Shown: positions 1-8,296, counted from the first letter of the stretch. The stretch: 64,000 bases of DNA from Pseudovibrio brasiliensis (GCF_018282095.1 NZ_CP074126.1:4238341-4302340); one strand, 5' to 3'. Numbers and translations: made by a program. The notes: a model not told the origin generated them from the sequence alone.

Positions 1-195
1 CCTCGCTGGGAATGCGTGGACATCAAAGCCGTCAAAGACCTCCCGCAGACTGTCACACTGGCACAGGTAAAGGCCGAAGAGCGTCTGTCCGACATGGCTC
101 TCGTCACCTCCATGCGCCTCTCCGTTCAGCCGGTAAAGCCGGAAGAATGGGCAGTGGTTCTGGAAATGGCAGGCATGGACCCATCCGAGGTCTGA
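1..195 (+). CDS. EVE domain-containing protein (5' partial)
   Basis: Only the last 64 codons are inside the window; the gene begins upstream. The readable frame starts PRWECVDIKAV and ends with LSVQPVKPEEW followed by about 14 residues. This is the typical C-terminal half of an EVE domain (thymocyte nuclear protein 1-like family), in which the RLSVQPV segment and a following tryptophan are conserved. EVE domains share the PUA/YTH fold and are thought to bind modified bases in nucleic acids. The next gene starts 7 bases after the stop codon on the same strand, so the two are probably cotranscribed. The specific ligand cannot be told from this fragment. Confidence 0.8.
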   Translation, partial: PRWECVDIKAVKDLPQTVTLAQVKAEERLSDMALVTSMRLSVQPVKPEEWAVVLEMAGMDPSEV

Positions 196-202
196 TCTCA
201 CG

Positions 203-856
203 ATGACAATCACGGATCGGCGCAAGTTCATTCTGGAACAGACACGCATTCACCCTGTTCCCCATGCGCCGTCCATCTCTCTTCACCTCGCAGACGAAAG
301 CGTCGATCTTTGGCGCATGGGTGAAGAAGAGCTTGAAGAACTTGGTGTCCCCTCCCCCTTCTGGGCGTTCGCATGGGCAGGCGGACAAGCACTAGCACGG
401 TACATTCTCGACAATCCAGAGGTGGTTCAGGGCAAACGCATCCTAGACTTTGCCAGCGGCTCTGGCCTTGTTGCCATTGCCGCAATGAAAGCAGGTGCAG
501 CCTCTGCGGTTGCAGCAGACATCGACACTTTTGCTTCCGATGCTGCACTTATCAACGCAGCACAAAACCGTGTCACAATTGAAGTCACAGCAGAAGACCT
601 CCTTGAGAGCAAGCTGGATGGGTATGACCTGATCTGCTGCGGTGATGTCTTCTACGACCCGGATATGACAGCAAAGGTGCTTAGTTGGTTAGATGCAAGT
701 CGGAGAGCGGAACCAATCCCGATTCTGGTGGGAGATCCGCAACGCTCCTACTTTCCCACCTCACGGCTTAAACATCTGCAAACCTACGAAATTCCAGTTC
801 AACGAGAGCTGGAAGATAACGAAACCAAGAAGACCTCCGTCTACGCTTTTGCGTAG
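203..856 (+). CDS. class I SAM-dependent methyltransferase (ETFB-lysine/nicotinamide N-methylase-like)
   Basis: 217 residues. The SAM-binding glycine-rich loop reads DFASGSGLVAIAAMKAGA (about residues 81-98), followed by an acidic residue pair at AADID that would hold the ribose. The GDVFYDP segment near residue 150 matches motif IV of the small class I methyltransferases often annotated as nicotinamide N-methylase or electron-transfer flavoprotein beta-subunit lysine methyltransferase. The N-terminal RIHPVPHAPSISLHLAD and PFWAFAWAGGQALARY are also typical of that group. The ATG follows the EVE gene closely, suggesting one transcript. The real substrate is unknown; protein-lysine methylation is the best guess from family membership. 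Confidence 0.8.
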   Translation: MTITDRRKFILEQTRIHPVPHAPSISLHLADESVDLWRMGEEELEELGVPSPFWAFAWAGGQALARYILDNPEVVQGKRILDFASGSGLVAIAAMKAGAASAVAADIDTFASDAALINAAQNRVTIEVTAEDLLESKLDGYDLICCGDVFYDPDMTAKVLSWLDASRRAEPIPILVGDPQRSYFPTSRLKHLQTYEIPVQRELEDNETKKTSVYAFA

Positions 857-871
857 GACCGACAAAACCGT

Positions 872-1237
872 CTACCGATTAGGCCGGCTCACCTCCTCAT
901 AGAACTGAGCCAGCGACGTGACATTAGCTCCCGTCTGATAGGGAGACGTCAAAGCACATTCAACAATCACAGTTCGCTTATCAACCTGAAGGGAGAAGTC
1001 ACTCGTCAACGGCCACAAGCTCCAGCTGTCCCGCAACGAGTTGTACCGCAGCGAGGTTCCATAGAGTCCCCCATTCACGAGGAGGTTGATCGAAACACTT
1101 CGACGAAAATCATAGGGAACCGTTTCGAACTCAGATCGTGCGGGCAACAGGCTGACATATCGGTGGGCTTTATTGAGAAACATCCATTGTTGTTTCTCCT
1201 CTGTGACATTGCGAAAAACACTCCGATAGATCGCCAT
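872..1237 (-). CDS. hypothetical protein
   Basis: 121 residues with no signal peptide or membrane segment and no motif I recognise. It has several tryptophans and aromatics and ends VTSLAQFYEEVSRPNR. It converges on the methyltransferase with a 15-base gap. The ATG start at 1237 is the first in frame, and the 240 bases upstream are non-coding, shared with the divergent amidohydrolase gene. It is kept as a gene because the frame fills the space between two confident genes and has normal composition. Confidence 0.5.
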   Translation of the reverse strand: MAIYRSVFRNVTEEKQQWMFLNKAHRYVSLLPARSEFETVPYDFRRSVSINLLVNGGLYGTSLRYNSLRDSWSLWPLTSDFSLQVDKRTVIVECALTSPYQTGANVTSLAQFYEEVSRPNR

Positions 1238-1475
1238 ACCGCCTCACTACTGCTGCTGTTAAAACCGGTGCAATATGTGACCTGACGTCAGCTATAGCTT
1301 AGCGTGATTAAGGTGTCTTTGGGTTAGTTAAGGAGCCTCAATCGCAGTTCATTTAATTTTACTCAACTGACCCTTTTGCGAGTGATTTGCTCTTGCAATA
1401 TTTCACCGCACTAGGCCAAAGTGAGGTTCATTTTCTAATCTCAATAAGAATCCGAAGTTTTTAGGGAGCGCTCCA

Positions 1476-2648
1476 ATGCCAACCATCAATCGTCTTGCGG
1501 AAATGCACGATGAAATCACCGCATGGCGCCGTGATTTTCATGAGTATCCTGAAGTCCTTTATGAGACCCATCGCACAGCAGCAAAAGTAGCCGAGATCCT
1601 GCAAGAGATCGGCGTTGATGAAGTTACTACAGGTGTTGGCCGTACGGGCGTAGTCGGCGTTATCAAAGGCCGCAACGGTGGTGCAGGCAAGTCCATCGCC
1701 CTGCGCGCTGACATGGACGCGCTTCCAATGTCCGAAGAAACCGGCAAAGAATACACTTCCAAAAATGAAGGCGCCATGCACGCCTGTGGCCACGACGGCC
1801 ACACCGCAATGCTGCTTGGTACTGCAAAATACCTTGCCGAAACCCGCAACTTCGACGGCACAGTGATCCTCGTATTCCAGCCAGCCGAAGAAGGCGGCGC
1901 TGGCGCAAAAGCAATGATGGATGACGGCCTGTTCACCCGCTGGAACGTCGACGAGATCTACGGCCTGCACAATCAGCCAGGTACTCCAATCGACCACTTC
2001 GCAACCCGTTCAGGCCCGCTGATGGCTTCAACCGACGAGTTCACCATCACCGTAAAAGGTATCGGCGGCCACGCAGCGTATCCGCACAACACAATCGACC
2101 CGGTTGTCGTTGGCTCCCAGATCGTCTCCGCCCTGCAGTCCATCGCCTCCCGTAACGTTGGCCCACTGCAGTCCATCGTGATCTCCGTGACCTTCTTCCA
2201 GGCCGGTACTGCCTACAACATCATCCCTGATACAGCGAAACTCGGCGGAACCATCCGCACGCTCAATCAGGATGTCCGCAAGCAGGCTGCGGAGCGTGTC
2301 AAACAGGTTGTCGAAGGCGTATGCGCAGCAAACGGCGCTGGCGTAGACTTTGAGTTCAACGATGGGTACCCATCTACCTCAAACCACCCAGAACAGACCA
2401 AGTTCGCAACCCAGATCGCAGCTGAAATCGCGGGTAGCGCGGACAAGGTGGACGAAAACATCGAACCAACCATGGGCGGCGAGGACTTTGCCTATTACCT
2501 GGAAGAAAAGCCTGGTGCATTCATCTTCCTCGGCAACGGCGACTCCGCAGGACTGCACCATCCGAAATATGACTTCAACGACGAAGCCATTCCATATGGT
2601 TGTTCCTATTTTATTAAACTGGTTGAAACCGCAATGCCTGCAACTTAA
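1476..2648 (+). CDS. M20 family amidohydrolase (aminoacylase / hippurate hydrolase-like)
   Basis: 390 residues, the usual length for the M20D group. Metal ligands are visible: HACGHDGHTAMLLG (about residues 103-116) and the QPAEEGGAGAKAM segment holding the catalytic and ligand glutamates. A dimerisation lid follows, and the C-terminal EPTMGGEDFAYYLEEKPG box supplies the last ligands. These enzymes hydrolyse N-acyl amino acids such as N-acetyl or N-benzoyl amino acids in the cytoplasm. The start is supported by AGGGAG about 8 bases upstream of the ATG. It precedes a PLP-dependent dehydratase and faces an amino-acid ABC transporter, which suggests a role in using a scavenged acylated amino acid. 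The exact substrate is unknown. Confidence 0.9.
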   Translation: MPTINRLAEMHDEITAWRRDFHEYPEVLYETHRTAAKVAEILQEIGVDEVTTGVGRTGVVGVIKGRNGGAGKSIALRADMDALPMSEETGKEYTSKNEGAMHACGHDGHTAMLLGTAKYLAETRNFDGTVILVFQPAEEGGAGAKAMMDDGLFTRWNVDEIYGLHNQPGTPIDHFATRSGPLMASTDEFTITVKGIGGHAAYPHNTIDPVVVGSQIVSALQSIASRNVGPLQSIVISVTFFQAGTAYNIIPDTAKLGGTIRTLNQDVRKQAAERVKQVVEGVCAANGAGVDFEFNDGYPSTSNHPEQTKFATQIAAEIAGSADKVDENIEPTMGGEDFAYYLEEKPGAFIFLGNGDSAGLHHPKYDFNDEAIPYGCSYFIKLVETAMPAT

Positions 2649-2673
2649 AATGCACATTGCAATTTACGGGGCC

Positions 2674-2697
2674 TCGGATTTATCCGAGGCTTCTCTA
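2674..2697 (+). terminator. hairpin between amidohydrolase and dehydratase genes
   Basis: A GCCTCGGAT/TCCGAGGC stem with a short TTA loop lies just after the amidohydrolase stop, followed by TTCTCTATATT. The T-tract is weak. It may be a partial terminator or a processing hairpin that lowers expression of the downstream dehydratase. Confidence 0.45.
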
Positions 2698-2722
2698 TAT
2701 TAAAAATATTCAGGCCATTACC

Positions 2723-3673
2723 GTGCAGATATCCAAGCAAGCTATTGAAGTCGCTCACAAACGAATTCAGAAGTACATCCGCAAAACACCATCTATTGTA
2801 AGCGGTAACGGTACCTTCGGCCTGAAGTACTCCATCTCTTTGAAGCTCGAGCATCTGCAACACTCTGGCTCCTTCAAAGCACGCGGAGCATTCAACTCAT
2901 TACTAAACAACACAATCCCAGAGGCCGGCATCGCTGCAGCGTCCGGTGGCAACCATGGCGCCGCCGTTGCTTGTGCCGCCCACGCTCTTGGATTGAAAAC
3001 CAAGATCTTCGTGCCTGAGATCTCCAATCCGGCCAAGATCGACAAAATCCGCAGCTTTGGTGCTGACGTTCACGTTGAAGGCGCAGCATACGCAGATGCA
3101 GCAGCCCTATGTTCAAAATACCAGCAGCAAACCGGCGCGATCGACATTCACCCATACGACGCTGTTGATACCATCAACGGCCAGGGAACCGTCGCACTGG
3201 AATGGGCTGAGCAAAGCCCGGATCTCGACACCATCCTCGTGGCTGTCGGTGGCGGCGGCCTTGCAGCAGGTGTTGCAAGCTACTACGCCACCAGCCCAAC
3301 CAAGATCGTAGCAGTTGAGCCATATGGCTCCTGCTCCATGCACGCAGCGCTCGAAGCTGGCGAACCGGTGGACGTGGAACTCGACAGCATCGCAGCGAAC
3401 GCTCTCGGTGCGAAGCGATGCGGCACTTTCCCGTTTGAAGTTGCCCAGAGTCACATCGCAGAATCCATTCTGGTCGAAGACGACGCCATCCTGGCAGCGC
3501 AACGCCGCCTCTGGAGAGAGATGCAGCTCGTTGTTGAACCGGGTGGCGCAACTGCCCTCGCAGCTTTGATCTCCGGCGTCTACAAACCAGCAGAAGGTGA
3601 GCGCGTCGGCGTGCTGCTCTGCGGTGGCAACGCTGAGCTCCTTCAGGTCAACAACACCCTGTCAGGCCGATAA
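2723..3673 (+). CDS. PLP-dependent threonine/serine dehydratase family protein
   Basis: 316 residues from the GTG at 2723. An in-frame TTG 66 bases upstream would put the start inside or before the hairpin and is unlikely. The PLP lysine motif is SGSFKARGAFNSLL (S-x-KxRGA), the substrate-binding loop is SGGNHGAAVACAAHALG, and the phosphate-binding glycine loop is VAVGGGGLAAGV. This is fold-type II, shared by catabolic threonine dehydratases and the EutB dehydratase of hydroxyectoine degradation. There is no C-terminal ACT domain, so allosteric feedback by isoleucine is not expected and a catabolic role is likely. It lies 74 bases after the M20 gene and they probably form one unit. A EutB role is possible, but no eutC or eutDE genes are present in the window. 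Confidence 0.85.
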   Translation: MQISKQAIEVAHKRIQKYIRKTPSIVSGNGTFGLKYSISLKLEHLQHSGSFKARGAFNSLLNNTIPEAGIAAASGGNHGAAVACAAHALGLKTKIFVPEISNPAKIDKIRSFGADVHVEGAAYADAAALCSKYQQQTGAIDIHPYDAVDTINGQGTVALEWAEQSPDLDTILVAVGGGGLAAGVASYYATSPTKIVAVEPYGSCSMHAALEAGEPVDVELDSIAANALGAKRCGTFPFEVAQSHIAESILVEDDAILAAQRRLWREMQLVVEPGGATALAALISGVYKPAEGERVGVLLCGGNAELLQVNNTLSGR

Positions 3674-3679
3674 AAGAAA

Positions 3680-3707
3680 AGCGGTACCACCGTCAGATGG
3701 TACCGCT
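3680..3707. terminator. bidirectional terminator between convergent genes
   Basis: A perfect 10-bp stem, AGCGGTACCA and TGGTACCGCT, with an 8-base loop lies between the dehydratase and the convergent ABC ATPase. It is flanked by an A-run on the left and CTCAAAATTCCTT on the right, so it could stop transcription from both sides. Confidence 0.75.
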
Positions 3708-3718
3708 CTCAAAATTCC

Positions 3719-4450
3719 TTAAAGAACCTTGCGCAGGAAACTACGGGTTCTTGGGTCATCCGGGCTGGTGAAGATCTTCTCAGGCGGCCCTTGCTCAACA
3801 ATACGCCCGCCTTCCATGAACAGAACGCGATCTGCAATCTCTTTTGCAAACGCCATCTCGTGTGTCACGATCAGCATGGTCTGGTGAGCCTGTGCCACCC
3901 GCGTCAGCAACTGCAGCACCTCATCCACCCATTCCGGGTCTAGTGCAGAGGTCGGTTCATCAACCAGCATCAGCTCTGAGTTGCTGGCCATAGCACGGCC
4001 AATGCCCACACGCTGCTGCTGACCACCGGAAAGCGATGCAGGATAAGCATCTGCCTTATCAGCCAGACCGATGTTCTGCAGGATCTCATTGGCACGCTCA
4101 AACGCAGTTTCTTTGGCTTCACCACGAACGGTGATCAAGCCTTCTGCAATGTTCTCACGCGCCGTCTTGTTCGCAAACAGAGCATAGTTCTGGAAAACAA
4201 ACGCTGTTCTTAGACGCATCTCTTTGATCTGTGCAGCATTGGCTTTCTGAACATCAATGCTCTCACCATCAAGGATGTACTCACCCTGCTCTGGCGTCTC
4301 AAGAAAGTTGATGCAGCGGAGCAGCGTGGACTTACCGGTCCCGGATGGACCAATAATCGCAATGCGCTCGCCTTTTTTGATATCAAGGTCGATCCCGTTC
4401 AACACAGGAACACCATTATAGATTTTTGTGAGCCCGCGGATCTGGATCAT
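3719..4450 (-). CDS. polar amino acid ABC transporter, ATP-binding protein
   Basis: 243 residues, the standard size of GlnQ/HisP-type ATPases. Walker A is GPSGTGKST (about residue 34), the signature is LSGGQQQRVGIGRAMA, Walker B runs LMLVDEPTSALDPEWV, and the switch histidine is in VTHEM. The last gene of a three-gene operon on the minus strand, its ATG overlaps the permease stop (ATGA), indicating translational coupling. It energises import by the permease and binding protein encoded upstream. Confidence 0.93.
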   Translation of the reverse strand: MIQIRGLTKIYNGVPVLNGIDLDIKKGERIAIIGPSGTGKSTLLRCINFLETPEQGEYILDGESIDVQKANAAQIKEMRLRTAFVFQNYALFANKTARENIAEGLITVRGEAKETAFERANEILQNIGLADKADAYPASLSGGQQQRVGIGRAMASNSELMLVDEPTSALDPEWVDEVLQLLTRVAQAHQTMLIVTHEMAFAKEIADRVLFMEGGRIVEQGPPEKIFTSPDDPRTRSFLRKVL

Positions 4451-5121
4451 CTTGAAACAGCCTTTGATAGTCGATTTTCAATTTTGGACTGAACGAAAGC
4501 AAGGCTCTCAACAACAATCCAGTAAATCACTGCAACCACAATAAAGGTTTCGAAGTACAGGAAGCTACCTGCAGCTTCTTTCTGAGCAGCCCCCATCAGT
4601 TCGGTCACACCAAGCGTAAAGGCAAGACTGGTGCTCTTGATGAGGTCAATGAAGTAGTTGATCAGGGTCGGCGCAGCAACACGGGCAGCCTGAGGCAGAA
4701 TGATACGACGCATCATCTGGCCAGTAGACATACCGATAGACTTCGCCGCTTCCCACTGGCTGCGGTCCACACCCAGAATAGCTGCACGAATACTCTCTGC
4801 CATGTAAGCAGAAAAGTGCAGTGTCAGGCCAACAATCGCAGCAGTCACCCCATCAATTGCAGTGAGGAAGGAGAACAGCTGCGGCAGGCCGTAGTAGAAC
4901 AGAAACAGCTGCACCAGCAGCGGTGTTCCACGAAAGAAACTGATAAAGAGCCGCGTGGCCGCATCCAAAACAGGAAAGCGGACCACACGGATAATCGCAA
5001 ACAGCGATGCAAGTATGAGCGCCAAAATCATGGACACACTTGCCATACCCAAGGTTAGGGGTAGGTACTTTAAGAGGATCGGCAAAAGGCCGAGCATATA
5101 ATCCAGATCTAAGGCACGCAT
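4447..5121 (-). CDS. polar amino acid ABC transporter, permease
   Basis: 224 residues with about five hydrophobic segments and the EAA-type loop EAAKSIGMSTGQMMRRIILPQAARVAAP that docks to the ATPase. The FFRGTPLLVQLFLFYYGLPQ segment is diagnostic of the HisM/GlnP family. A single permease gene suggests a homodimer. It sits between the binding protein (135 bases upstream) and the ATPase (4-base overlap). Substrate class: polar or charged amino acid or a derivative; not resolvable further. Confidence 0.92.
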   Translation of the reverse strand: MRALDLDYMLGLLPILLKYLPLTLGMASVSMILALILASLFAIIRVVRFPVLDAATRLFISFFRGTPLLVQLFLFYYGLPQLFSFLTAIDGVTAAIVGLTLHFSAYMAESIRAAILGVDRSQWEAAKSIGMSTGQMMRRIILPQAARVAAPTLINYFIDLIKSTSLAFTLGVTELMGAAQKEAAGSFLYFETFIVVAVIYWIVVESLAFVQSKIENRLSKAVSR

Positions 5122-5195
5122 GGTTTGTTCTTATTATTGAAGCACACTTTCAGGAGATGAGAATAAACGCCCGAAAGTGAACCAGATCAAAAGTA

Positions 5196-5234
5196 AAAGC
5201 AGTCCACCTGAATAATTCAGAAGCGAACTGCTTT
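5196..5234 (-). promoter_or_regulatory. intercistronic hairpin between binding-protein and permease genes
   Basis: AAAGCAGT and ACTGCTTT form an outer stem, and CTGAATAATTCAG forms an inner palindrome. On the minus strand the stem is followed by CTTTTACTTTTG. Hairpins at this place in ABC operons usually stabilise the binding-protein message and attenuate the membrane genes, giving an excess of binding protein. Confidence 0.55.
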
Positions 5235-5256
5235 ACCAGTAAAAAAACAGAGAGCT

Positions 5257-6003
5257 TTAGTCAGCTTTTGTGATGTCCGCGCCAAACCACTTGTCGGAAA
5301 TCTCAGCAAGCTTACCAGAAGCCTTCAGCTCGGTGATCGCACCGTCAACCTTAGCAGCCAAAGCTTTACCATCTTCATCGGTACGGAACGGCATTGCGTT
5401 ACGAATTTCAGAGAATGGCGCACCAGCCAGAGCCAGCGGCAGCGGAGTTTCTTTAATCACCTGAGTTGCACTGATGCGGTCGTGAATGAACGCGTCAACG
5501 CGACCAAGAGCAGTGTCCTGAGCCAGGTTGCTTTCGTAGGTGCGGATGTCGATTTCGTCAGCAAATGGCAGACCGCGAAGCAGCTCTTCAAAGTTGGAGC
5601 CGAGGTTTACAGCAACGCTTTTGCCTTTAAGGTCTTCAACGCCGTTGATTTCCTCGTTGCCAGCTTTCACAACAACCTGCGCACCGTCATAAACGTATGG
5701 CTGGGAGAAGGTGAACTTGGCTTCACGCTCAGGAGTAATGGTGATCTGGTTTGCAATGGTGTCAATGCGGCCAGCTTCCAGAGCACCGATCAGGCCGGAG
5801 AAGCTCATGGTAACGAATTCAACGTCGTCACCAGTCTGCTCAGCAATCGCGCGAGCAACATCAACCTCAAAGCCCTGCAGAACGTCCTGCTTGACAAAAG
5901 TGAATGGGAAATATCCACCAGACATGCCCACACGGATTGTTTCAGCCTGAGCAGGAACAGCCACGAGAAGGGCAAGTGCAGCAACAGTAGAACGAGAGAA
6001 CAT
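5257..6003 (-). CDS. polar amino acid ABC transporter, periplasmic substrate-binding protein
   Basis: 248 residues. An N-terminal signal peptide (MFSRSTVAALALLVAVPAQA) has a likely cleavage after AQA. The mature protein has the bilobed type-3 solute-binding fold: GYFPFTF, VDVARAIAEQTG, FSGLIGALEAGRIDTIANQITITPER and FSQPYVY are family signatures, and the arginine in ITPER contacts amino-acid carboxylates. First gene of the operon with the permease and ATPase. It faces the amidohydrolase/dehydratase pair, so its ligand may be an amino-acid derivative handled by those enzymes. That link is inferred only from neighbourhood. Confidence 0.92.
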   Translation of the reverse strand: MFSRSTVAALALLVAVPAQAETIRVGMSGGYFPFTFVKQDVLQGFEVDVARAIAEQTGDDVEFVTMSFSGLIGALEAGRIDTIANQITITPEREAKFTFSQPYVYDGAQVVVKAGNEEINGVEDLKGKSVAVNLGSNFEELLRGLPFADEIDIRTYESNLAQDTALGRVDAFIHDRISATQVIKETPLPLALAGAPFSEIRNAMPFRTDEDGKALAAKVDGAITELKASGKLAEISDKWFGADITKAD

Positions 6004-6371
6004 ATCTATTCCTTATTCGTATTTTTTGTTGAGCACGTTCTACCAGAATGAGGAAAATTTTCTACAATTAGCCAAGCCAGAAGCTCAATTAAATTAAACA
6101 AACTACCAATAGCAGAAATTATTAGAACTCAATACCAGTAAAGCCCATATGCATAAAAAATACTTCCTTTAAGGCTGCAAGTGACAAAATCTGATTTGAG
6201 AACATCTTGTTAATTTCTGCAATTTCCCAGCAAGATCACGGAGATGTTACAGGCAAAACGTGCACTTGCCCCAAGATTTTAGCCGAAACGTATAACTACT
6301 GACTCGCAGCCTGAAAAAAAATGCTCCCTGCAAAACAGAGAGCATTTTGGAACCAAAAGGCAAGCAGCTAA
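6004..6371. other. 368-base intergenic region
   Basis: AT-rich region that must hold the promoter of the ABC operon (minus strand) at its left side and the terminator of tenA at its right side. No open frame with coding character and no clear operator was seen. Confidence 0.5.
6318..6348 (-). terminator. terminator downstream of the tenA-like gene
   Basis: Stem AAAATGCTC / GAGCATTTT with a 13-base loop, flanked by a run of A on the plus strand (U-tract on the minus strand). It lies 23 bases after the TenA stop. Confidence 0.7.
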
Positions 6372-7064
6372 TTAACTCACCATATCAAAGAACTCGGCCT
6401 CCAACTCACACATATGAGTAAAGCTCTCAGAGATTTCGCTCTGGCGTTTCACACGCTCCTCTTCGCCAATTGAGTTCACTTCCCGTTTGATCCATTCAAT
6501 GAACTCACCAAACTCATTCGTGGCAAGAAACTCAACCCACTCCGCAAGATAGAAGCGCTCAGGACGTGGCTTGGAGGCTTCCCGGTGTCCCCATTCACGA
6601 TAGATCCACTCAGAAGCAAGTAGCGTGGCCATACCGTCCACGTAGTGGCCTTTGCCAGCCGTTGAGAGCAACGTTGCACCAATCGCGCGTGTCACTGTGT
6701 TCGGCTTGGCATTTTCATAAGTCTCAGGTTCAACACCCAGCTCTTTAAATGTCCGTTGGAAATACGAGAGCTCGTTGGATGTCAGCTGATGCGCAAACTC
6801 AGAAAGGCGTGCCTTTGAAGCCATGGATGGCGCTTTGGCGATAAGGAAGCCAAGAGCAGATGCCAGATCCTGAATATAGTGGTAGTCCTCAAGCAAGTAA
6901 CGGAGGAACACGTCCTTGCTAACTGTGTCATTACCAACCGCACTCGTGAACGGATGATTGATTGCTCTGTTCCACGCAGGTCCTGCAGATTTCACCAGCC
7001 AATCAGTGAAGGTCTCATCCGTATGAGTGATCTTGTAATTGGCATAACTTGCAGTGTTCAGCAT
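6372..7064 (-). CDS. TenA family protein, TenA_E subtype (thiamine degradation-product salvage)
   Basis: 230 residues, all helical in character. N-terminal WNRAINHPF and FLRYLLEDYHYIQDLASALGF match the TenA/thiaminase II fold. The classical TenA_C catalytic cysteine is absent; the corresponding stretch reads LLASEWIYREWG, where a glutamate takes its place, as in the TenA_E subgroup. TenA_E enzymes are implicated in salvage of amino- or formylamino-pyrimidine products of thiamine breakdown. No thiamine-pyrophosphate riboswitch core was recognised in the 270 bases upstream, and no thiamine synthesis genes lie nearby. It appears monocistronic, with its own terminator. Confidence 0.8.
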   Translation of the reverse strand: MLNTASYANYKITHTDETFTDWLVKSAGPAWNRAINHPFTSAVGNDTVSKDVFLRYLLEDYHYIQDLASALGFLIAKAPSMASKARLSEFAHQLTSNELSYFQRTFKELGVEPETYENAKPNTVTRAIGATLLSTAGKGHYVDGMATLLASEWIYREWGHREASKPRPERFYLAEWVEFLATNEFGEFIEWIKREVNSIGEEERVKRQSEISESFTHMCELEAEFFDMVS

Positions 7065-7338
7065 TCGCGTGTGCCTCCCAACACATTGTCCTAGAGCATA
7101 TCCCCCAAAAGCACCTCTGGCTTTCCATCAGGAATACGCGTGGCAAAAAAAGCTAAGAGCATGACACGTAAATCCTCATGAACGCGAAGTGCTCTGGCTT
7201 ACATCTACTTCGAACAATGCCACTCAGAGTTGGGCTGCACTAGACGGAAATCACCGTATATGCCCCCTGCAATTTTAGGGGTATCATCTCGCGCTCGTCT
7301 GCAACCACCGCACTGCATCGGATATTGCCGACGACAGG

Positions 7339-7788
7339 TCAGGCCTGCCATTCATACAAAATATCCGGCGCTCCTTCTTCATTCTCTGAACCGCTTGTCC
7401 GCTTCATTTCCTTAAAGCCATGCGCTTCATAAAATGCTCTCGCATCCACATTCTCAACAAAACACATCAGCTTAAGAGTCCCGGAAGATTGAGCTTTTGC
7501 TTGGTCTAAGAGCTTTGTACCAATGCCCTTCCGCAGATGCCGCGGGTCCAGATAAAGCTGTTCTATCCAGTCATCTTTGATGGCCATCATACCTATGATT
7601 TGCTCATCGCCCATGACTATTGTCAGTTCATTGCTCTTAAAAACAATATTCTGGAAGAACCAGAGATCTTCTTCAGGCGTATGCAATCTGGGCAAAAATG
7701 AAAGACATCGGTCTCTCGAATACCTGTACATACGCGCAACTTCCGGCAACTCATCAAATCGCGCAGCTCTAATTTCAAGTGTCTGCAT
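7339..7788 (-). CDS. GNAT family N-acetyltransferase
   Basis: 149 residues. The acetyl-CoA pyrophosphate-binding region is LYLDPRHLRKGIGTKLLDQAK, with the R/Q-x-x-G-x-G/A pattern as RKGIGT, and a C-terminal DARAFYEAHGFKEM segment is characteristic of GNAT motif B. The protein is cytosolic. The substrate (amine, peptide or antibiotic) is not predictable. It stands alone between the tenA-like gene and the structured intergenic region. Confidence 0.85.
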   Translation of the reverse strand: MQTLEIRAARFDELPEVARMYRYSRDRCLSFLPRLHTPEEDLWFFQNIVFKSNELTIVMGDEQIIGMMAIKDDWIEQLYLDPRHLRKGIGTKLLDQAKAQSSGTLKLMCFVENVDARAFYEAHGFKEMKRTSGSENEEGAPDILYEWQA

Positions 7789-7861
7789 AATACCCCCTCA
7801 ATTTGGCAAAACCCTAACATAGCAATTGAGTAAAGTATCCCCACAAACACCAGTGGCACCG

Positions 7862-8270
7862 CAGGGTTTTCCGTGCAGCGTTGGAGCTGGAGTTCCCGAG
7901 TTAATCGGGAGGGGCAAGGCGGCAGGCAATGCCTGCGCAGTGTGAGTAAGTTAGTTTCTTCGGCATTGGCTTATCGCCTTGCCCGGGCGTTTTTGTAGGA
8001 GGCTAAGGCCGGGGTCCAGAAGACACTTGGAAGACTTAAGGCCGTTGGAAAGCCTTAGTTCTCAGTGCTGGCGCCCTCTGGTCTGGCCGGACATCCGCTA
8101 TCCCTCAACACTGTTGGTGAAAGGGGAACCTCCACGGACCTGCTGCGAAATACGTTACCTTCCACAGTAGCCCCACCCAGCCTACGACCAACTGAAGGAC
8201 GGTCCCCCAGCCAGCCCGCTACGTAGGCATATGTTCAGACTACGGGAGAAATGCACGAGGGGGATAAGTT
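7862..8270. ncRNA. candidate structured non-coding RNA or mobile-element remnant, family unresolved
   Basis: About 400 GC-rich bases between GNAT and asd carry no credible gene but many inverted repeats. GGGCAAGGCG near 7911 pairs with CGCCTTGCCC near 7974 and encloses the near-palindrome GCAGGCAATGCCTGC. TCCCGA/TCGGGA surrounds GTTAA near 7895, CTAAGGC/GCCTTAG encloses about 45 bases near 8001-8060, and CGTAG/CTACG lies near 8222-8244. GGGCGTTTTTG follows the largest stem on the plus strand. The length would suit RNase P RNA or tmRNA, but I do not find their invariant motifs (RNase P GGAAAGUCC and ACAGAAA; a tmRNA tag frame) on either strand. Strand and identity are undecided. Confidence 0.35.
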
Positions 8271-8296
8271 TTGCGTTTATCTTCGATGTCCCAAGC

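Noticed and set aside
2657-2722. An upstream start for the PLP dehydratase
   Set aside because: This extension begins with TTG and runs through the hairpin after the amidohydrolase gene. The GTG at 2723 gives a family-like N-terminus.
7065-7338. A TPP riboswitch upstream of the tenA-like gene
   Set aside because: The conserved CUGAGA and ACCUGAUC-type core was not found in the leader.
7862-8270. RNase P RNA, tmRNA or SRP RNA in the structured region
   Set aside because: The length fits the first two, but none of the invariant core motifs were found on either strand. It is listed only as an unidentified structured region.
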